Positions 27,116-39,575 of a stretch of 64,000 nucleotides of DNA are shown one piece after another (positions within the stretch are counted from its first letter, which is position 1; every line of letters begins with the position of its first letter). The stretch lies in contig NZ_SJCY01000010.1 of NCBI RefSeq assembly GCF_004354365.1, positions 1 through 64,000 on the forward strand. Reading direction: 5' to 3'. The notes under the pieces were generated by a model. The model saw only the letters and a list, made by a program, of their open reading frames with translations. It made no database searches and had not been told where the DNA came from. The position numbers and the translations under genes are program-made. The stretch is from Pedobacter changchengzhani (GTDB lineage: Bacteria; Bacteroidota; Bacteroidia; Sphingobacteriales; Sphingobacteriaceae).

Positions 27116-28093
27116 CTAATCTTTAACGCCAATCTGTAATAGCGCATTTTTAATATTCTCGGCAATGCGTTTAATTACTGGCACCGTTACCGAATTACCT
27201 GCTTGTTTGTACAATTGGGCCTGAGATATATCTGGCAAAACAAAGGCTTCGGGGAAACCCTGAAAACTAAAACACTCTTGTGGCATCAATTTTCTAATGC
27301 CACTTTTAGTTAAAATTAAAGGCACATTATGTCCGCCTGTGCCCATATTTGCCGTTAAGGTAGGGCAAACATTTTGTTTATTTTCTCTAACATAATGCCT
27401 GCGCCATTGGTAAACAGTTTCGGTTGAGGTTATGTGTTGCGCCAATTCGTTATAAATAGCTTTATCCTTCCCATAGTAATAACGCGGTGCAACTTCAATA
27501 TCCTCAATTAAATCTTCAATTTTAACATTAAGTTTTATGGGTTCAGGAAATTTGAAGTATTGGCCGTAAATATCTATATGGTTTTCATCTTTTAAAAAAG
27601 CTACAATATAAATACGTTCTCTGTTTTGTGGGATGTTACCAAAAGCTTTAGAATTTAAAACCGATGTAAAAACGGAATAATTCATTGCCTCTAAAGTTTC
27701 TATAATTACTTTAAAGGTGTTTCCTTTATCGTGCGACATTAAGTTTTTTACATTCTCCAAAAGCATTGCTTTAGGTTTTAAAACCTTTGCGTATTGAATT
27801 ATCCTAAAAAAATGATTGCCTCTTTTATCTTCAAATCCTTTTCTGTAACCTGCAATAGAAAATGGCTGACAAGGGAAACCTCCCGTTAGAATATCGATAG
27901 GGGAGAGTTTATTTGGTTCAAGTTCGAAAATATCATTTTCATATAATGTATGGTTAAAATTATTCCGGTAGGTAACACATGCAAATTTATCAATTTCATT
28001 GGCCCACGCTAACTCCATTCCTGCATTGATAAAACCTTGGCATACACCGCCAACACCTGCATATAAACTGCCAACTTTAAATTTTTTACTCAT
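27116..28093 (-). CDS. DNA (cytosine-5-)-methyltransferase
   Basis: The 325-residue enzyme has the ordered C5 motifs: I (SLYAGVGGVCQGF), IV with the catalytic Cys75 (GGFPCQPFSIAG), VI (LLENVKN), VIII (QNRERIYIVAF), and IX-X (KLMPQECFSFQGFP and YKQAGNSVTVPVI). The target-recognition region includes CPTLTANMGTGGHNVPLI, a segment found in many type II enzymes, so it does not fix the site. It protects host DNA against the neighbouring endonuclease and creates the m5C that Vsr serves. It is intact. Confidence 0.94.
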   Translation of the reverse strand: MSKKFKVGSLYAGVGGVCQGFINAGMELAWANEIDKFACVTYRNNFNHTLYENDIFELEPNKLSPIDILTGGFPCQPFSIAGYRKGFEDKRGNHFFRIIQYAKVLKPKAMLLENVKNLMSHDKGNTFKVIIETLEAMNYSVFTSVLNSKAFGNIPQNRERIYIVAFLKDENHIDIYGQYFKFPEPIKLNVKIEDLIEDIEVAPRYYYGKDKAIYNELAQHITSTETVYQWRRHYVRENKQNVCPTLTANMGTGGHNVPLILTKSGIRKLMPQECFSFQGFPEAFVLPDISQAQLYKQAGNSVTVPVIKRIAENIKNALLQIGVKD

Positions 28094-28324
28094 ATTTTAT
28101 TGAAGAATTTACCCTTATTTATTGTTATTCGCAACAAACAAAGGGCTATAAAGATACTAATATCACGGCCATATATTTTTGGATGTTGGAGGGTTTTTGT
28201 TTAGCGAATGTTTTTACAAGGATAAGTAATCCGTATTAAGAATAGATTTTTACTGTGCGACGAAATTAAGGCAATATTTAATAATTCATTTTGGGGCGCT
28301 GAACGAGCTGTTTAAAGTATTTAG

Positions 28325-29020
28325 TTATGCGTTATCGTTCGCAATTATTGCTTGCAGGCCAATTACATCTAATATTTTAATTTTCCTGCCGGTGATTAAT
28401 ACAAGGCTGTTTTTGGTGAAATCATTTAGCACTTTAAACAGCGTTTCGTAGGTAGTGCCCGCAAAAGAAGAAATATCTTGACGGCTTAATTCTACTTTTA
28501 CGTTCCCATCATCATCGGCACCTAATTGAGTTTGTAACGATAGAAAAGCTTGGGCAATGCGTGCTTTTACAGACATGTGTGCAAGGTTGCGCATGTTGCG
28601 TTGAGATTCCTGTAATTCGTTGGCGAAGAATCTCATTAAATCATAAGTTAAGCCAACATTTACTTTCAGGGTGCTTTCAAAAAAGCCCATTTCTAAAAAA
28701 CAAACTATGGAGGTTTCTAGCGCGGTTGCCGTAACAGGATACAGCGCTTCTTGGCCTAAACCCATGTGCCCAACAATGTCGCCCGCTTTGGCGAATCTGG
28801 TAATTAATTCTTTATCCTTATCCCACCTTTTGTGTACTTTAAAGCTGCCACTAAAAACGAAATAAATTCCCTCAACTTTATTGCCTTCACTAAATATTTG
28901 AGCACCTTTTTTAATTTCGTAATTTTTTTTGTGGGCAGTAATTGCGGGCAACCACTCAGGCAGAACTCGCTGGCATAAAAAACAACTTTCAACATTGCAA
29001 AGCTTACTGCATTCTTTCAT
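28325..29020 (-). CDS. Crp/Fnr-family regulator with four N-terminal cysteines
   Basis: The 231-residue protein has an N-terminal cyclic-nucleotide-like beta-roll (about 35-130, FVFSGSFKVHKRW) and a C-terminal helix-turn-helix (LSRQDISSFAGTTYETLFKV). Cysteines 4, 8, 13 and 16 (CSKLCNVESCFLC) form a compact set that could bind an iron-sulfur cluster or zinc, similar in idea to FNR, though the spacing differs. A redox or oxygen/NO-sensing role is likely but inferred. The gene diverges from the chloride-channel gene. Confidence 0.85.
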   Translation of the reverse strand: MKECSKLCNVESCFLCQRVLPEWLPAITAHKKNYEIKKGAQIFSEGNKVEGIYFVFSGSFKVHKRWDKDKELITRFAKAGDIVGHMGLGQEALYPVTATALETSIVCFLEMGFFESTLKVNVGLTYDLMRFFANELQESQRNMRNLAHMSVKARIAQAFLSLQTQLGADDDGNVKVELSRQDISSFAGTTYETLFKVLNDFTKNSLVLITGRKIKILDVIGLQAIIANDNA

Positions 29021-29177
29021 GCTTCAAAGATGCATCAAAATTTTATAAGCTTAAAATCATGCAGTAAAAAACTATTTTTATATTAAATAAACAATATAAA
29101 TTGATGTTTATAGAGTTGAATTTGTTTATAAATATAAAATAAACAATATTTATAAGTATTTGTTGCTTTATAAGTTT

Positions 29178-29185
29178 TACCTTTG
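29178..29185 (+). promoter_or_regulatory. Possible -7 element of the ClC gene
   Basis: TACCTTTG matches TAnnTTTG; a TTTG lies 15 nt upstream, slightly closer than usual. The ATG at 29213 is 28 nt downstream. The AT-rich stretch 29040-29170 has several ATAAACAATAT-like repeats. Confidence 0.45.
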
Positions 29186-29212
29186 CAAAAAAATTACCAA
29201 TCGCTTATTACA

Positions 29213-30955
29213 ATGAATATTAATGAACAAACCGGAATACCAATTTCTCCGGCCTTAGCAGATTTACCTACGCCAGAAGGCAGTTCGCATACTTCAAAAC
29301 CATCGAAGAAACGTCTTTTACAAATATCGTTATTATCTATTGGCGTTGCCGTGGTAATCAGTTTTATCGCTAAATTTTTAGTCGAGCTTATTAACGTTGT
29401 TACCAATTTATTTTTCTATGGCACTTTCGATTTGCATTTTCGCAGTCCGGCCGATAATAATTTAGGTTTATTTGTAATTTTAATTCCAGCTATTGGTGGA
29501 GTAATTGTGGGTTTTATGGCCCTCTACGGTTCAAAAGCAATTCGTGGTCATGGTATTCCGGAGGCGATGGAGCAGGTTTTAACCAATCAAAGTAAGATAA
29601 AACCATCTATTGCATTTCTAAAACCAATTTCTTCTGCAATTGCGATTGGTTCTGGTGGTCCGTTTGGTGCCGAAGGGCCAATTATAGCCACAGGTGGTGC
29701 ATTAGGTTCTACCGTGGGTCAGCTTTTTAAAATTACGCCAAACGAACGTAAAATCATTCTCTCTGCCGGAGCTACGGCAGGTATGTCGGCCATTTTTGGA
29801 ACGCCCATAGCGGCTGTTTTTTTGGCGATAGAGCTTTTACTTTTCGAATTTTCGCCTAAAGCTATTTTGCCAGTAGCCTTAGCTTGTATTACGGGCGCTG
29901 CGGGTCATCAGTTTTTATTCGAATCGGGACCAGTTTTCCCTATGCCCAACTTAGAAATCCCCACTAACTTCGCTTTAGCAATTTACAGTGCCATTGGTTT
30001 AGTAATCGGTTTCCTATCCTTAGGCCTTACAAAAATTGTGTATTGGATAGAGGATATGTTCGAAGAATTACCAATCCATTGGATGTGGTGGCCAGCTATT
30101 GGTGGCTTAGCAGTAGGTTTGGTGGGCTATTTTGCGCCACATACCTTAGGTGTAGGTTACGATAATATTATCAGTATCCTTTCGGGCAAAATTTCATTAA
30201 CCTTATTAATTAGCCTTTGCTTATTCAAATTTATATCATGGTCTATCGCGCTCGGAAGCGGAACTTCGGGCGGTACTTTAGCGCCATTGCTAACCATTGG
30301 TGGTGCTGCGGGTGCAATTATCGGTATCGGATTAACATTGCTTTTTCCGAGTTTAAAAATTAGCATTCCTATGGCGGCACTTATTGGCATGTCATCAATG
30401 TTTGCAGGCGCATCCAGAGCATATTTAACCAGTATTACTTTTGCGCTAGAAGCAACAATGCAGTCTAATGCCTTGCTTCCTCTACTCGGTGCATGTACGG
30501 CTTCTTATTTGGTTTCGTTCTTTTTTATGGAAAACACCATCATGACCGAAAAGATTGCAAGACGTGGAATTTACACGCCTGATAGTTACGAGCCAGATAT
30601 ATTAAGAAGTTTAACAGTTGCGCAGGTACTCGGAAAAGGTAATAAAAACCCTAAAAAAGTGCCAGCTTTGGAAGATCTTTTAGCTAAGAAACTTCCAATT
30701 TTAAGGGAGAACGATCCATTAGCTAAAGCGGTAGATTTAATGTCGGCAACCGAGCAAGAATTTTTACCCGTTACAAGTGCCGATGGAACGGGTAGTATTG
30801 TGGGTATTATTACTTACAAAGATGTGCTGCATGCGTATCGTCAATATCACCAAGATAATCAAGAAGCGGGTGTGAATTTATCGCTGAAAAGACAAAGGAA
30901 AAAGATGATTATTAGAGGTAGAAACTTTGTAGATAGAAATAAAAACAACGATTAA
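29213..30955 (+). CDS. ClC-family chloride channel/antiporter with CBS domains
   Basis: The 580-residue protein has about ten membrane segments with the three ClC signatures: GHGIPEAMEQ (the usual Ser of GSGIP is His), GPFGAEGPI with the gating-type Glu, and SGGTLAPLL. Residues about 480-560 form a cytoplasmic CBS pair region (LPILRENDPLAKAVDLMS and IVGIITYKDV). It would move chloride or fluoride-like anions, perhaps in exchange for protons. The ATG at 29213 is used because the TTG at 29183 is part of the -7 box. Confidence 0.9.
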   Translation: MNINEQTGIPISPALADLPTPEGSSHTSKPSKKRLLQISLLSIGVAVVISFIAKFLVELINVVTNLFFYGTFDLHFRSPADNNLGLFVILIPAIGGVIVGFMALYGSKAIRGHGIPEAMEQVLTNQSKIKPSIAFLKPISSAIAIGSGGPFGAEGPIIATGGALGSTVGQLFKITPNERKIILSAGATAGMSAIFGTPIAAVFLAIELLLFEFSPKAILPVALACITGAAGHQFLFESGPVFPMPNLEIPTNFALAIYSAIGLVIGFLSLGLTKIVYWIEDMFEELPIHWMWWPAIGGLAVGLVGYFAPHTLGVGYDNIISILSGKISLTLLISLCLFKFISWSIALGSGTSGGTLAPLLTIGGAAGAIIGIGLTLLFPSLKISIPMAALIGMSSMFAGASRAYLTSITFALEATMQSNALLPLLGACTASYLVSFFFMENTIMTEKIARRGIYTPDSYEPDILRSLTVAQVLGKGNKNPKKVPALEDLLAKKLPILRENDPLAKAVDLMSATEQEFLPVTSADGTGSIVGIITYKDVLHAYRQYHQDNQEAGVNLSLKRQRKKMIIRGRNFVDRNKNND

Positions 30956-31087
30956 AACATTATCAATAAAATTAATTCTGTCATTATTAAGTAATTAAAA
31001 CATTTTGTGCGTGTTTTATGTTTCTGTCTTGATGCGGAGGCTATCTATTAATTGCCTTTCGTATTGTAAACATAAAACCTTAAAACT

Positions 31088-32362
31088 ATGTCATTAAACG
31101 TTTTAGAACAAGCGAAAAGTTATTTCAATAATGAAGTAATTAATAGAGCAAGTACGCAGTTAAATGAAACCGAATCTGGAGTTTCAAAAGCCATTAATTT
31201 AATTCTGCCGGCAGTAATGGGTTGGATTACTGATAAAGCCAGTACAGCTGATGGCGCTACACAAATTTTGGATTTAGCAAAATCCCATGCGAGCGAAGGT
31301 GTATTAAATCCGATAGAACATTTATTGCAGGCTGATCATAATGAGGATTCTATGCGTAAGGGCCAATCTGCGCTAAGTGATATTTTCGGGCCATCCCATC
31401 AAACAGATGTAGATAAAATGGCTTCAGAAGCTGGAATAAAACCAACAAGTATTTCTGGTTTATTTAGTGTAGCCATACCAACTGTGCTGGGTATTATTGG
31501 CAAGCATTTAAATAATGGCGATTTCTCGGTAGCAACCATGGCTGGCTTTTTGGGAGGTGCAGGACGCATTATAGATGTTCCGGTAGCGAATGTAGCAACG
31601 CATGAAGTTGTGGAAGTTGCGCCAGTAGTTCCTGTAGCACCTGCTTTCCTTCCGCCAGTAGTAAATATACCGCACGAAGAACAAAAATTGATAGAGGCAC
31701 CAAAAAAATCATCAAATAGTTGGCTGTGGTTATTGCTTTTACTGCTAATCGGTTTAGGCATTTGGTGGTTTTTCTTTAAGAACAAAAATTCGATGGAAAC
31801 CAATAAAGTTACTAGCGATTCTACTGTCGTAATTACGAAGCATGTAGTTACTGGTAGAGTTGGCGAGAATGGCGATTTCTTTTACGATGAGGGAGATTCC
31901 ATTACCATAAAGTTGCCAAATACTGGTGCTGAACTTAGGGTGGGTAAATACAGTACCGAAGCACAATTGGTAGAATTTTTAAATGATAAAAACCAGATGG
32001 TTGATACCGTAAAGGGCAATTGGTTTGAGTTTACAAACGTTCATTTTAAACTTAACAGTGCAGATTTAACCGAAGTTTCTAACAGACAGTTAAACAACAT
32101 TGTTGCGATATCGAAAGCTTATCCGAATGCGAAATTTAAGTTTGGTGGCTATACAGATACGACTGGCAATATGGCTATCAATTTGCCTCTATCACAACAG
32201 AGAGCCGAAGTAATTTCTGCTTTAGTAGAAAAATTAGGTGCAGATAAAATGGCTATTGTTGATGCAAAAGGTTATGGCTCACAATATCCGGTGGCAAGTA
32301 ACGAAACACCAGAAGGAAGAGCGCAAAACAGACGCGTAGCGATTGATGTGAAAGAAAAATAA
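31088..32362 (+). CDS. DUF937-OmpA fusion membrane protein
   Basis: The 424-residue protein has an N-terminal DUF937 (YidB-like) region (about 1-165, LNVLEQAKSYFNNEVINRAS), a Pro/Val linker, one membrane segment (WLWLLLLLLIGLGIWWFFF, about 215-235) and a C-terminal OmpA peptidoglycan-binding domain (FKFGGYTDTTGN and NRRVAIDV). The N-terminal part would be cytoplasmic and the OmpA part periplasmic, anchored to peptidoglycan. Its function is unknown. Two terminators follow. Confidence 0.88.
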   Translation: MSLNVLEQAKSYFNNEVINRASTQLNETESGVSKAINLILPAVMGWITDKASTADGATQILDLAKSHASEGVLNPIEHLLQADHNEDSMRKGQSALSDIFGPSHQTDVDKMASEAGIKPTSISGLFSVAIPTVLGIIGKHLNNGDFSVATMAGFLGGAGRIIDVPVANVATHEVVEVAPVVPVAPAFLPPVVNIPHEEQKLIEAPKKSSNSWLWLLLLLLIGLGIWWFFFKNKNSMETNKVTSDSTVVITKHVVTGRVGENGDFFYDEGDSITIKLPNTGAELRVGKYSTEAQLVEFLNDKNQMVDTVKGNWFEFTNVHFKLNSADLTEVSNRQLNNIVAISKAYPNAKFKFGGYTDTTGNMAINLPLSQQRAEVISALVEKLGADKMAIVDAKGYGSQYPVASNETPEGRAQNRRVAIDVKEK

Positions 32363-32381
32363 AAGTTATTATTCTAGTTAG

Positions 32382-32412
32382 AAAGGAGTTCGAAAGAACT
32401 CCTTTTTTTTTT
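32382..32412 (+). terminator. Terminator after the OmpA gene
   Basis: AAAGGAGTT and AACTCCTTT form a 9-bp stem with a 6-nt loop, followed by ten T. Confidence 0.85.
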
Positions 32413-32432
32413 GGAAAATTTGGATTAAAAAG

Positions 32433-32464
32433 AACCACCTGTTTTTATGATTGGTGGTTTTTGT
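32433..32464 (+). terminator. Second terminator
   Basis: AACCACC and GGTGGTT form a 7-bp stem with a 13-nt loop followed by a T-run. The remainder of 32465-32733 shows no gene or clear promoter. Confidence 0.5.
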
Positions 32465-32715
32465 GTTATAAAGTTAAATATTGCTAACGATATAAGCGTT
32501 TTATATGCTCGATGAAAGATATGGTTTGAAGCATATTTATCAGTCTTTATTTTGAAGATAGATGAATAAAGTACCTCACTATAACGTCTATAAAAATTGA
32601 CATTCTTATATATTCGAATCTTAACAAGCTCGGCAATACTAATTTGTATTTAAATATTTCTGAAAATAATTTGTAATATTGAGTTGTAATTATGCTCCTC
32701 AATAGATTTATTTAA

Positions 32716-35853
<3,138 letters not shown>

Positions 35854-36117
35854 ATAAACACGTTTTTTTGCTAAGTGATGAATGAGTTATAAAAAATGGC
35901 TGGTTTTTAATGATAATATCGTACAATAATTTGCCAATAATTTACAATAAAATGAGAATTTAAGTTCTAATATTTGATTTAACCAAGTATTACTCAAGAG
36001 TGTTTATATTATTTTAACAAACAAATAAAGTTTGTTAAGGTAAAATTTATAAATAAATGGTAACTAACGTTATCTCTTTTGGATCCTCACAAATTAATAA
36101 ATTAAAATTAACGAACT

Positions 36118-36996
36118 ATGAAACCTCATTTCCATCGAATATCTGGCTATCTTCAAAACTCGTTTATTATTAGGCATCAAAAAGAGCCTTATTTTCGTGC
36201 AGGTTGGCATTATCACCCAGAATTAGAACTTCACTATGTAGTTAAGGGCAAAGGGTTAAGGTTTATAGGCGATAATGTAAGTAATTTTGAAGAAGGAGAA
36301 CTTATTTTATTAGGGCAAAACTTGCCCCATTCATGGCGAAGTAAGGAAGAAGATTTCGAAAACACTGATCAAATTGGCACTGAAGCCATTGTAATTCAAT
36401 TTCTACCTGAATGTTTAGGTACTGATTTTATGAATTTGCCCGAAGCCCACTTAATTAAACACTTATACGAAAAAGCAAGAAAAGGAATTATAATTTCTGG
36501 CACTGCTAAAATGAAATTAGTTTCATTAATGGAAAAAGCCTTAGTTGTTGAAGGGCTTGATAAATTAGTAATACTTTTAAGTATTTTAAGTGCGCTTGCC
36601 GAAGCTGATGATGTAGAAACGATCGCATCTTTTAATGCCTTTTATCAATCTCATGAAGCTGAAACTGCTAGGCTGAACCGGATTTATTCTTTTACTATGG
36701 CAAATTACAAAAGAGAATTAAGTTTGGAAGAAGTAGCCGAAATCGCAAATTTGAGCATAACATCATTTTGCAGGTACTTTAGGTTGATGACTAAGAAAAC
36801 TTACAATGATTTTTTAGTGGAGATTAGAATAAGTCACGCCTGCCGATTACTGGTTGAAGATACACTTGTAACAGAAATGGTATGCTTTGAGTGTGGATTT
36901 AGAAATGTTTCAAATTTCTACAGGCACTTTAAGAGAGTTAAAGGCTACACACCTTTAGAATATAAAAGATTATTCTTGGTGAAGAAAATTATTTAG
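36118..36996 (+). CDS. AraC-family transcription regulator
   Basis: The 292-residue protein has an N-terminal cupin sensor (WHYHPELELHYVVKGKG, FEEGELILLGQNLPH) and two C-terminal helix-turn-helix motifs (LSLEEVAEIANLSITSFCRY and VTEMVCFECGFRNVSNFYRH). It is a probable activator responding to a sugar. It lies between the GH2 gene and the aldolase operon, both in the same direction, and is the only regulator in the glycan locus. Confidence 0.92.
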   Translation: MKPHFHRISGYLQNSFIIRHQKEPYFRAGWHYHPELELHYVVKGKGLRFIGDNVSNFEEGELILLGQNLPHSWRSKEEDFENTDQIGTEAIVIQFLPECLGTDFMNLPEAHLIKHLYEKARKGIIISGTAKMKLVSLMEKALVVEGLDKLVILLSILSALAEADDVETIASFNAFYQSHEAETARLNRIYSFTMANYKRELSLEEVAEIANLSITSFCRYFRLMTKKTYNDFLVEIRISHACRLLVEDTLVTEMVCFECGFRNVSNFYRHFKRVKGYTPLEYKRLFLVKKII

Positions 36997-37209
36997 TCCA
37001 ACAAAAAGTATATTAGTCTGCATTCAATCATTGCTAATATCCTACAAACTGTGGGCAATAACATACAAATTCAATTGCTCAAATACTTTTATTTTTGTGT
37101 AACTGATCTATTTTATGTAGAGAAGGTTTGCAACAAAAATTTCAATTGCTTTTGTCAAAATAAGTAAAAATTTTATAAAAATTTTGATAGAAGTTATCTT
37201 ACATGATTT

Positions 37210-38133
37210 ATGAATACAGTTAAGAAAGGTTTTATTCCCGTAATGCTTACTCCTTTTACGCACAATAAGGAAGTAGATTATGATACTTTAACGCGTCTTG
37301 TTTATCTTTACTTAGATTCGGGCGCCGTCGGATTATTTGCCAATTGCCTATCTAGTGAAATGTTTCAGCTTAGTAATCAGGAACGTCTTCAAATTACTAA
37401 ACATATTATAAAAATAGTTGATAACAAAGTGCCAGTGGTGGCTACAGGAACCTTTGATGGATCTATAGAAAGTAAAGCAGAATTTGTTAAACAAATTTAC
37501 GATACTGGAATTGAAGCCGTTATTGTAACCACAAATTCTATGGCCGATATTGCAGAAAGCGACCAAGTTTTTGAAGAAAATTTTTATAAATTATTAGATA
37601 TTACAGAAAATATACCATTAGGGTTTTACGAATGCCCGGTGCCGTATAAAAGATTAATTGAGCCAGCGCTATTAGGAAAATTTATAAACACAGGAAGGGT
37701 TATTTATCATAAAGACACCTCATTAGATATTAGTTTGGTTAAACAAAAAATTGAAGTAGGCAAAGATTTTAATTTTGGTCTTTACGATGCTTTTGCGGGG
37801 CATGCTGTTGCATCTCTAAAAGCAGGTTCAGCAGGTTTATCATGTATTCAAGGCAATTACTTTCCAGAACTTATTGTTTGGTTGTGTAAAAACTTTGATA
37901 ATCATAACTTGCAAAATGAAGTGAATGAAGTTCAGCTGTTTTTAAATAATAATATGGATGTGGTTCATGAATCTTATCCAAATACAGCAAAGCATTTTTT
38001 AAAGTATAAGGGTATTAATATAAACACTGTTTCAAGGGTAAATACCGATGTCATAACTAAAGCAAATGCCGGAAAAGTGATTGGCTTGTACCAGGACTAT
38101 GAATTGCTGAGACAAAAATTTGAAATTTGTTAA
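37210..38133 (+). CDS. DapA/NanA-family aldolase or dehydratase
   Basis: The 307-residue class I aldolase of the dihydrodipicolinate synthase family has the Schiff-base Lys168 (VIYHKDTS) and the conserved Tyr140 (GFYECP). The N-terminal GFIPVMLTPF segment is typical. The usual dapA genes of lysine synthesis lie elsewhere; this one heads an operon with a sugar kinase and a transaldolase. A substrate such as a 2-keto-3-deoxy sugar acid or ulosonic acid, giving pyruvate plus an aldose, fits the setting. The family cannot be split further by eye. Confidence 0.85.
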   Translation: MNTVKKGFIPVMLTPFTHNKEVDYDTLTRLVYLYLDSGAVGLFANCLSSEMFQLSNQERLQITKHIIKIVDNKVPVVATGTFDGSIESKAEFVKQIYDTGIEAVIVTTNSMADIAESDQVFEENFYKLLDITENIPLGFYECPVPYKRLIEPALLGKFINTGRVIYHKDTSLDISLVKQKIEVGKDFNFGLYDAFAGHAVASLKAGSAGLSCIQGNYFPELIVWLCKNFDNHNLQNEVNEVQLFLNNNMDVVHESYPNTAKHFLKYKGININTVSRVNTDVITKANAGKVIGLYQDYELLRQKFEIC

Positions 38134-38189
38134 TTAGGATTATTTTAGGTAAAATGTAACCTGCAATACCAATATTTCTTACAAACAAA

Positions 38190-39566
38190 ATGATAAAATT
38201 TAACAGATTTTTTTCAGCACTTGCTTTTTCATTTTGTGCTTTTATGCCGTTTGCCTGTACAACTATGCGTTATAAAGAGGTTCAACTTACTTCGGCCAGT
38301 TACGGCCATCTTCTTAATTCAACACAGTGCTTCTCTCCTGACGATGAATGGCTGGTTTATGATACGCGTAATGATGAGACCAAGATTATTAGCACACTAA
38401 ACATAGAAGCTGTTAACACCAAAACTAAAGCCGTTAAGCTGGTTTATAAAACACCAAATGGCACTGTTTACGGGCCTGGAGTTGGTGCAGCAACATTTGC
38501 GCCAATTGGGAATAAGGTTTTATTTATTCATGGTATTAGAAATGCAGATAAAGAACATCCATACGATTTTACCCGTAGAACAGGCGTTGCTATAGATTTA
38601 TCAAAGACAGATAAACTTGTTTTTATGGATGCAAGAAACATTAGCCAGCCATTTACACCCGGTGCGCTAAGGGGCGGTACGCATGCCCATACTTGGAGTG
38701 GAGATGGTAAATGGATCAGTTTTACTTACAATGATTATATTTTACAACAGCTTGCTAAAGTAGATTCAAATTATCATGATAGGCGAGTAGTTGGGGTAAT
38801 GTCGTCGGTAAAAAAAGTAGTTGTAAATAATCCCGAAGGTTCATTAGAGGATAACAACGGCGAATATTTTGCTGCAGTTGTTACCCAACTTACCGATAAA
38901 CCAAAATGGGGGTCAGATGAAATAGACAAAGCATTTGATGAATGTTGGATAGGGAATGATGGTTACATTAAAGAGAACGGCCTACAACAAAAGCACGCCA
39001 TAGCGTTTCAAGGAAATGTATATAACGAACAGGGAAAGGTTAAAACGGAGCTATTTGTTGTAGATCTTCCTGCGGATATTACCCAAGCTAGAACTGGTTT
39101 TCCAATTGAAGGCACGGCAACTAGCTTACCAAATGTGCCAGCTGGCGTTAGCCAAAGGCGAATAACATTTACCAATGCCGGAGTGAAAGGACCACGTCAT
39201 TGGTTGCGTGCTAATCCAAACGGTTCATCAATAGCTTTTTTGGCAGAAGATGTAAATGGTTTGGTGCAAATTTATGGCATTTCGCCGAACGGGGGTAAAA
39301 TAACCCAAATTACTTTTAATAAGTTTTCGGTTTCTGGTCCATTTAATTTTAGTCCAGATGGGCAAAAAATCGCGTATATAGCTGATGGAAGTGTTTTTGT
39401 AACGGATTTACAAACTCATAAATCTATAAGAGAGACGGTAAAGTTTAACGGCTCGAAAGGTTTAATCGGCGCGCCTATTTGGTCTAACAATGGTAAAATG
39501 TTGGCCTATAATAAATATGTAACCAATAACGATGGGCAATTTTTACAGTTATTTTTACTCCATTAA
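38190..39566 (+). CDS. DUF3748 (YidR-like) lipoprotein
   Basis: The 458-residue protein has a lipoprotein signal (FCAFMPFACTT), so it is envelope-anchored. The body repeats TolB-like beta-propeller strands (FSPDDEWLVYDTRND, FAPIGNKVLFIHG, WSGDGKWISFTYND, FSPDGQKIAYIADG), and the overall layout is that of DUF3748 proteins such as E. coli YidR. No function is established. It lies 56 nt after the aldolase and 9 nt before the kinase, so it belongs to the same operon. Confidence 0.8.
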   Translation: MIKFNRFFSALAFSFCAFMPFACTTMRYKEVQLTSASYGHLLNSTQCFSPDDEWLVYDTRNDETKIISTLNIEAVNTKTKAVKLVYKTPNGTVYGPGVGAATFAPIGNKVLFIHGIRNADKEHPYDFTRRTGVAIDLSKTDKLVFMDARNISQPFTPGALRGGTHAHTWSGDGKWISFTYNDYILQQLAKVDSNYHDRRVVGVMSSVKKVVVNNPEGSLEDNNGEYFAAVVTQLTDKPKWGSDEIDKAFDECWIGNDGYIKENGLQQKHAIAFQGNVYNEQGKVKTELFVVDLPADITQARTGFPIEGTATSLPNVPAGVSQRRITFTNAGVKGPRHWLRANPNGSSIAFLAEDVNGLVQIYGISPNGGKITQITFNKFSVSGPFNFSPDGQKIAYIADGSVFVTDLQTHKSIRETVKFNGSKGLIGAPIWSNNGKMLAYNKYVTNNDGQFLQLFLLH

Positions 39567-39575
39567 ATTTTAGTA

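Noticed and set aside
37210-38133. Lysine-pathway dapA
   Set aside because: The gene heads a sugar operon, and the Lys context (HKDTS) is unlike typical dihydrodipicolinate synthase; the family assignment is kept but not the pathway.
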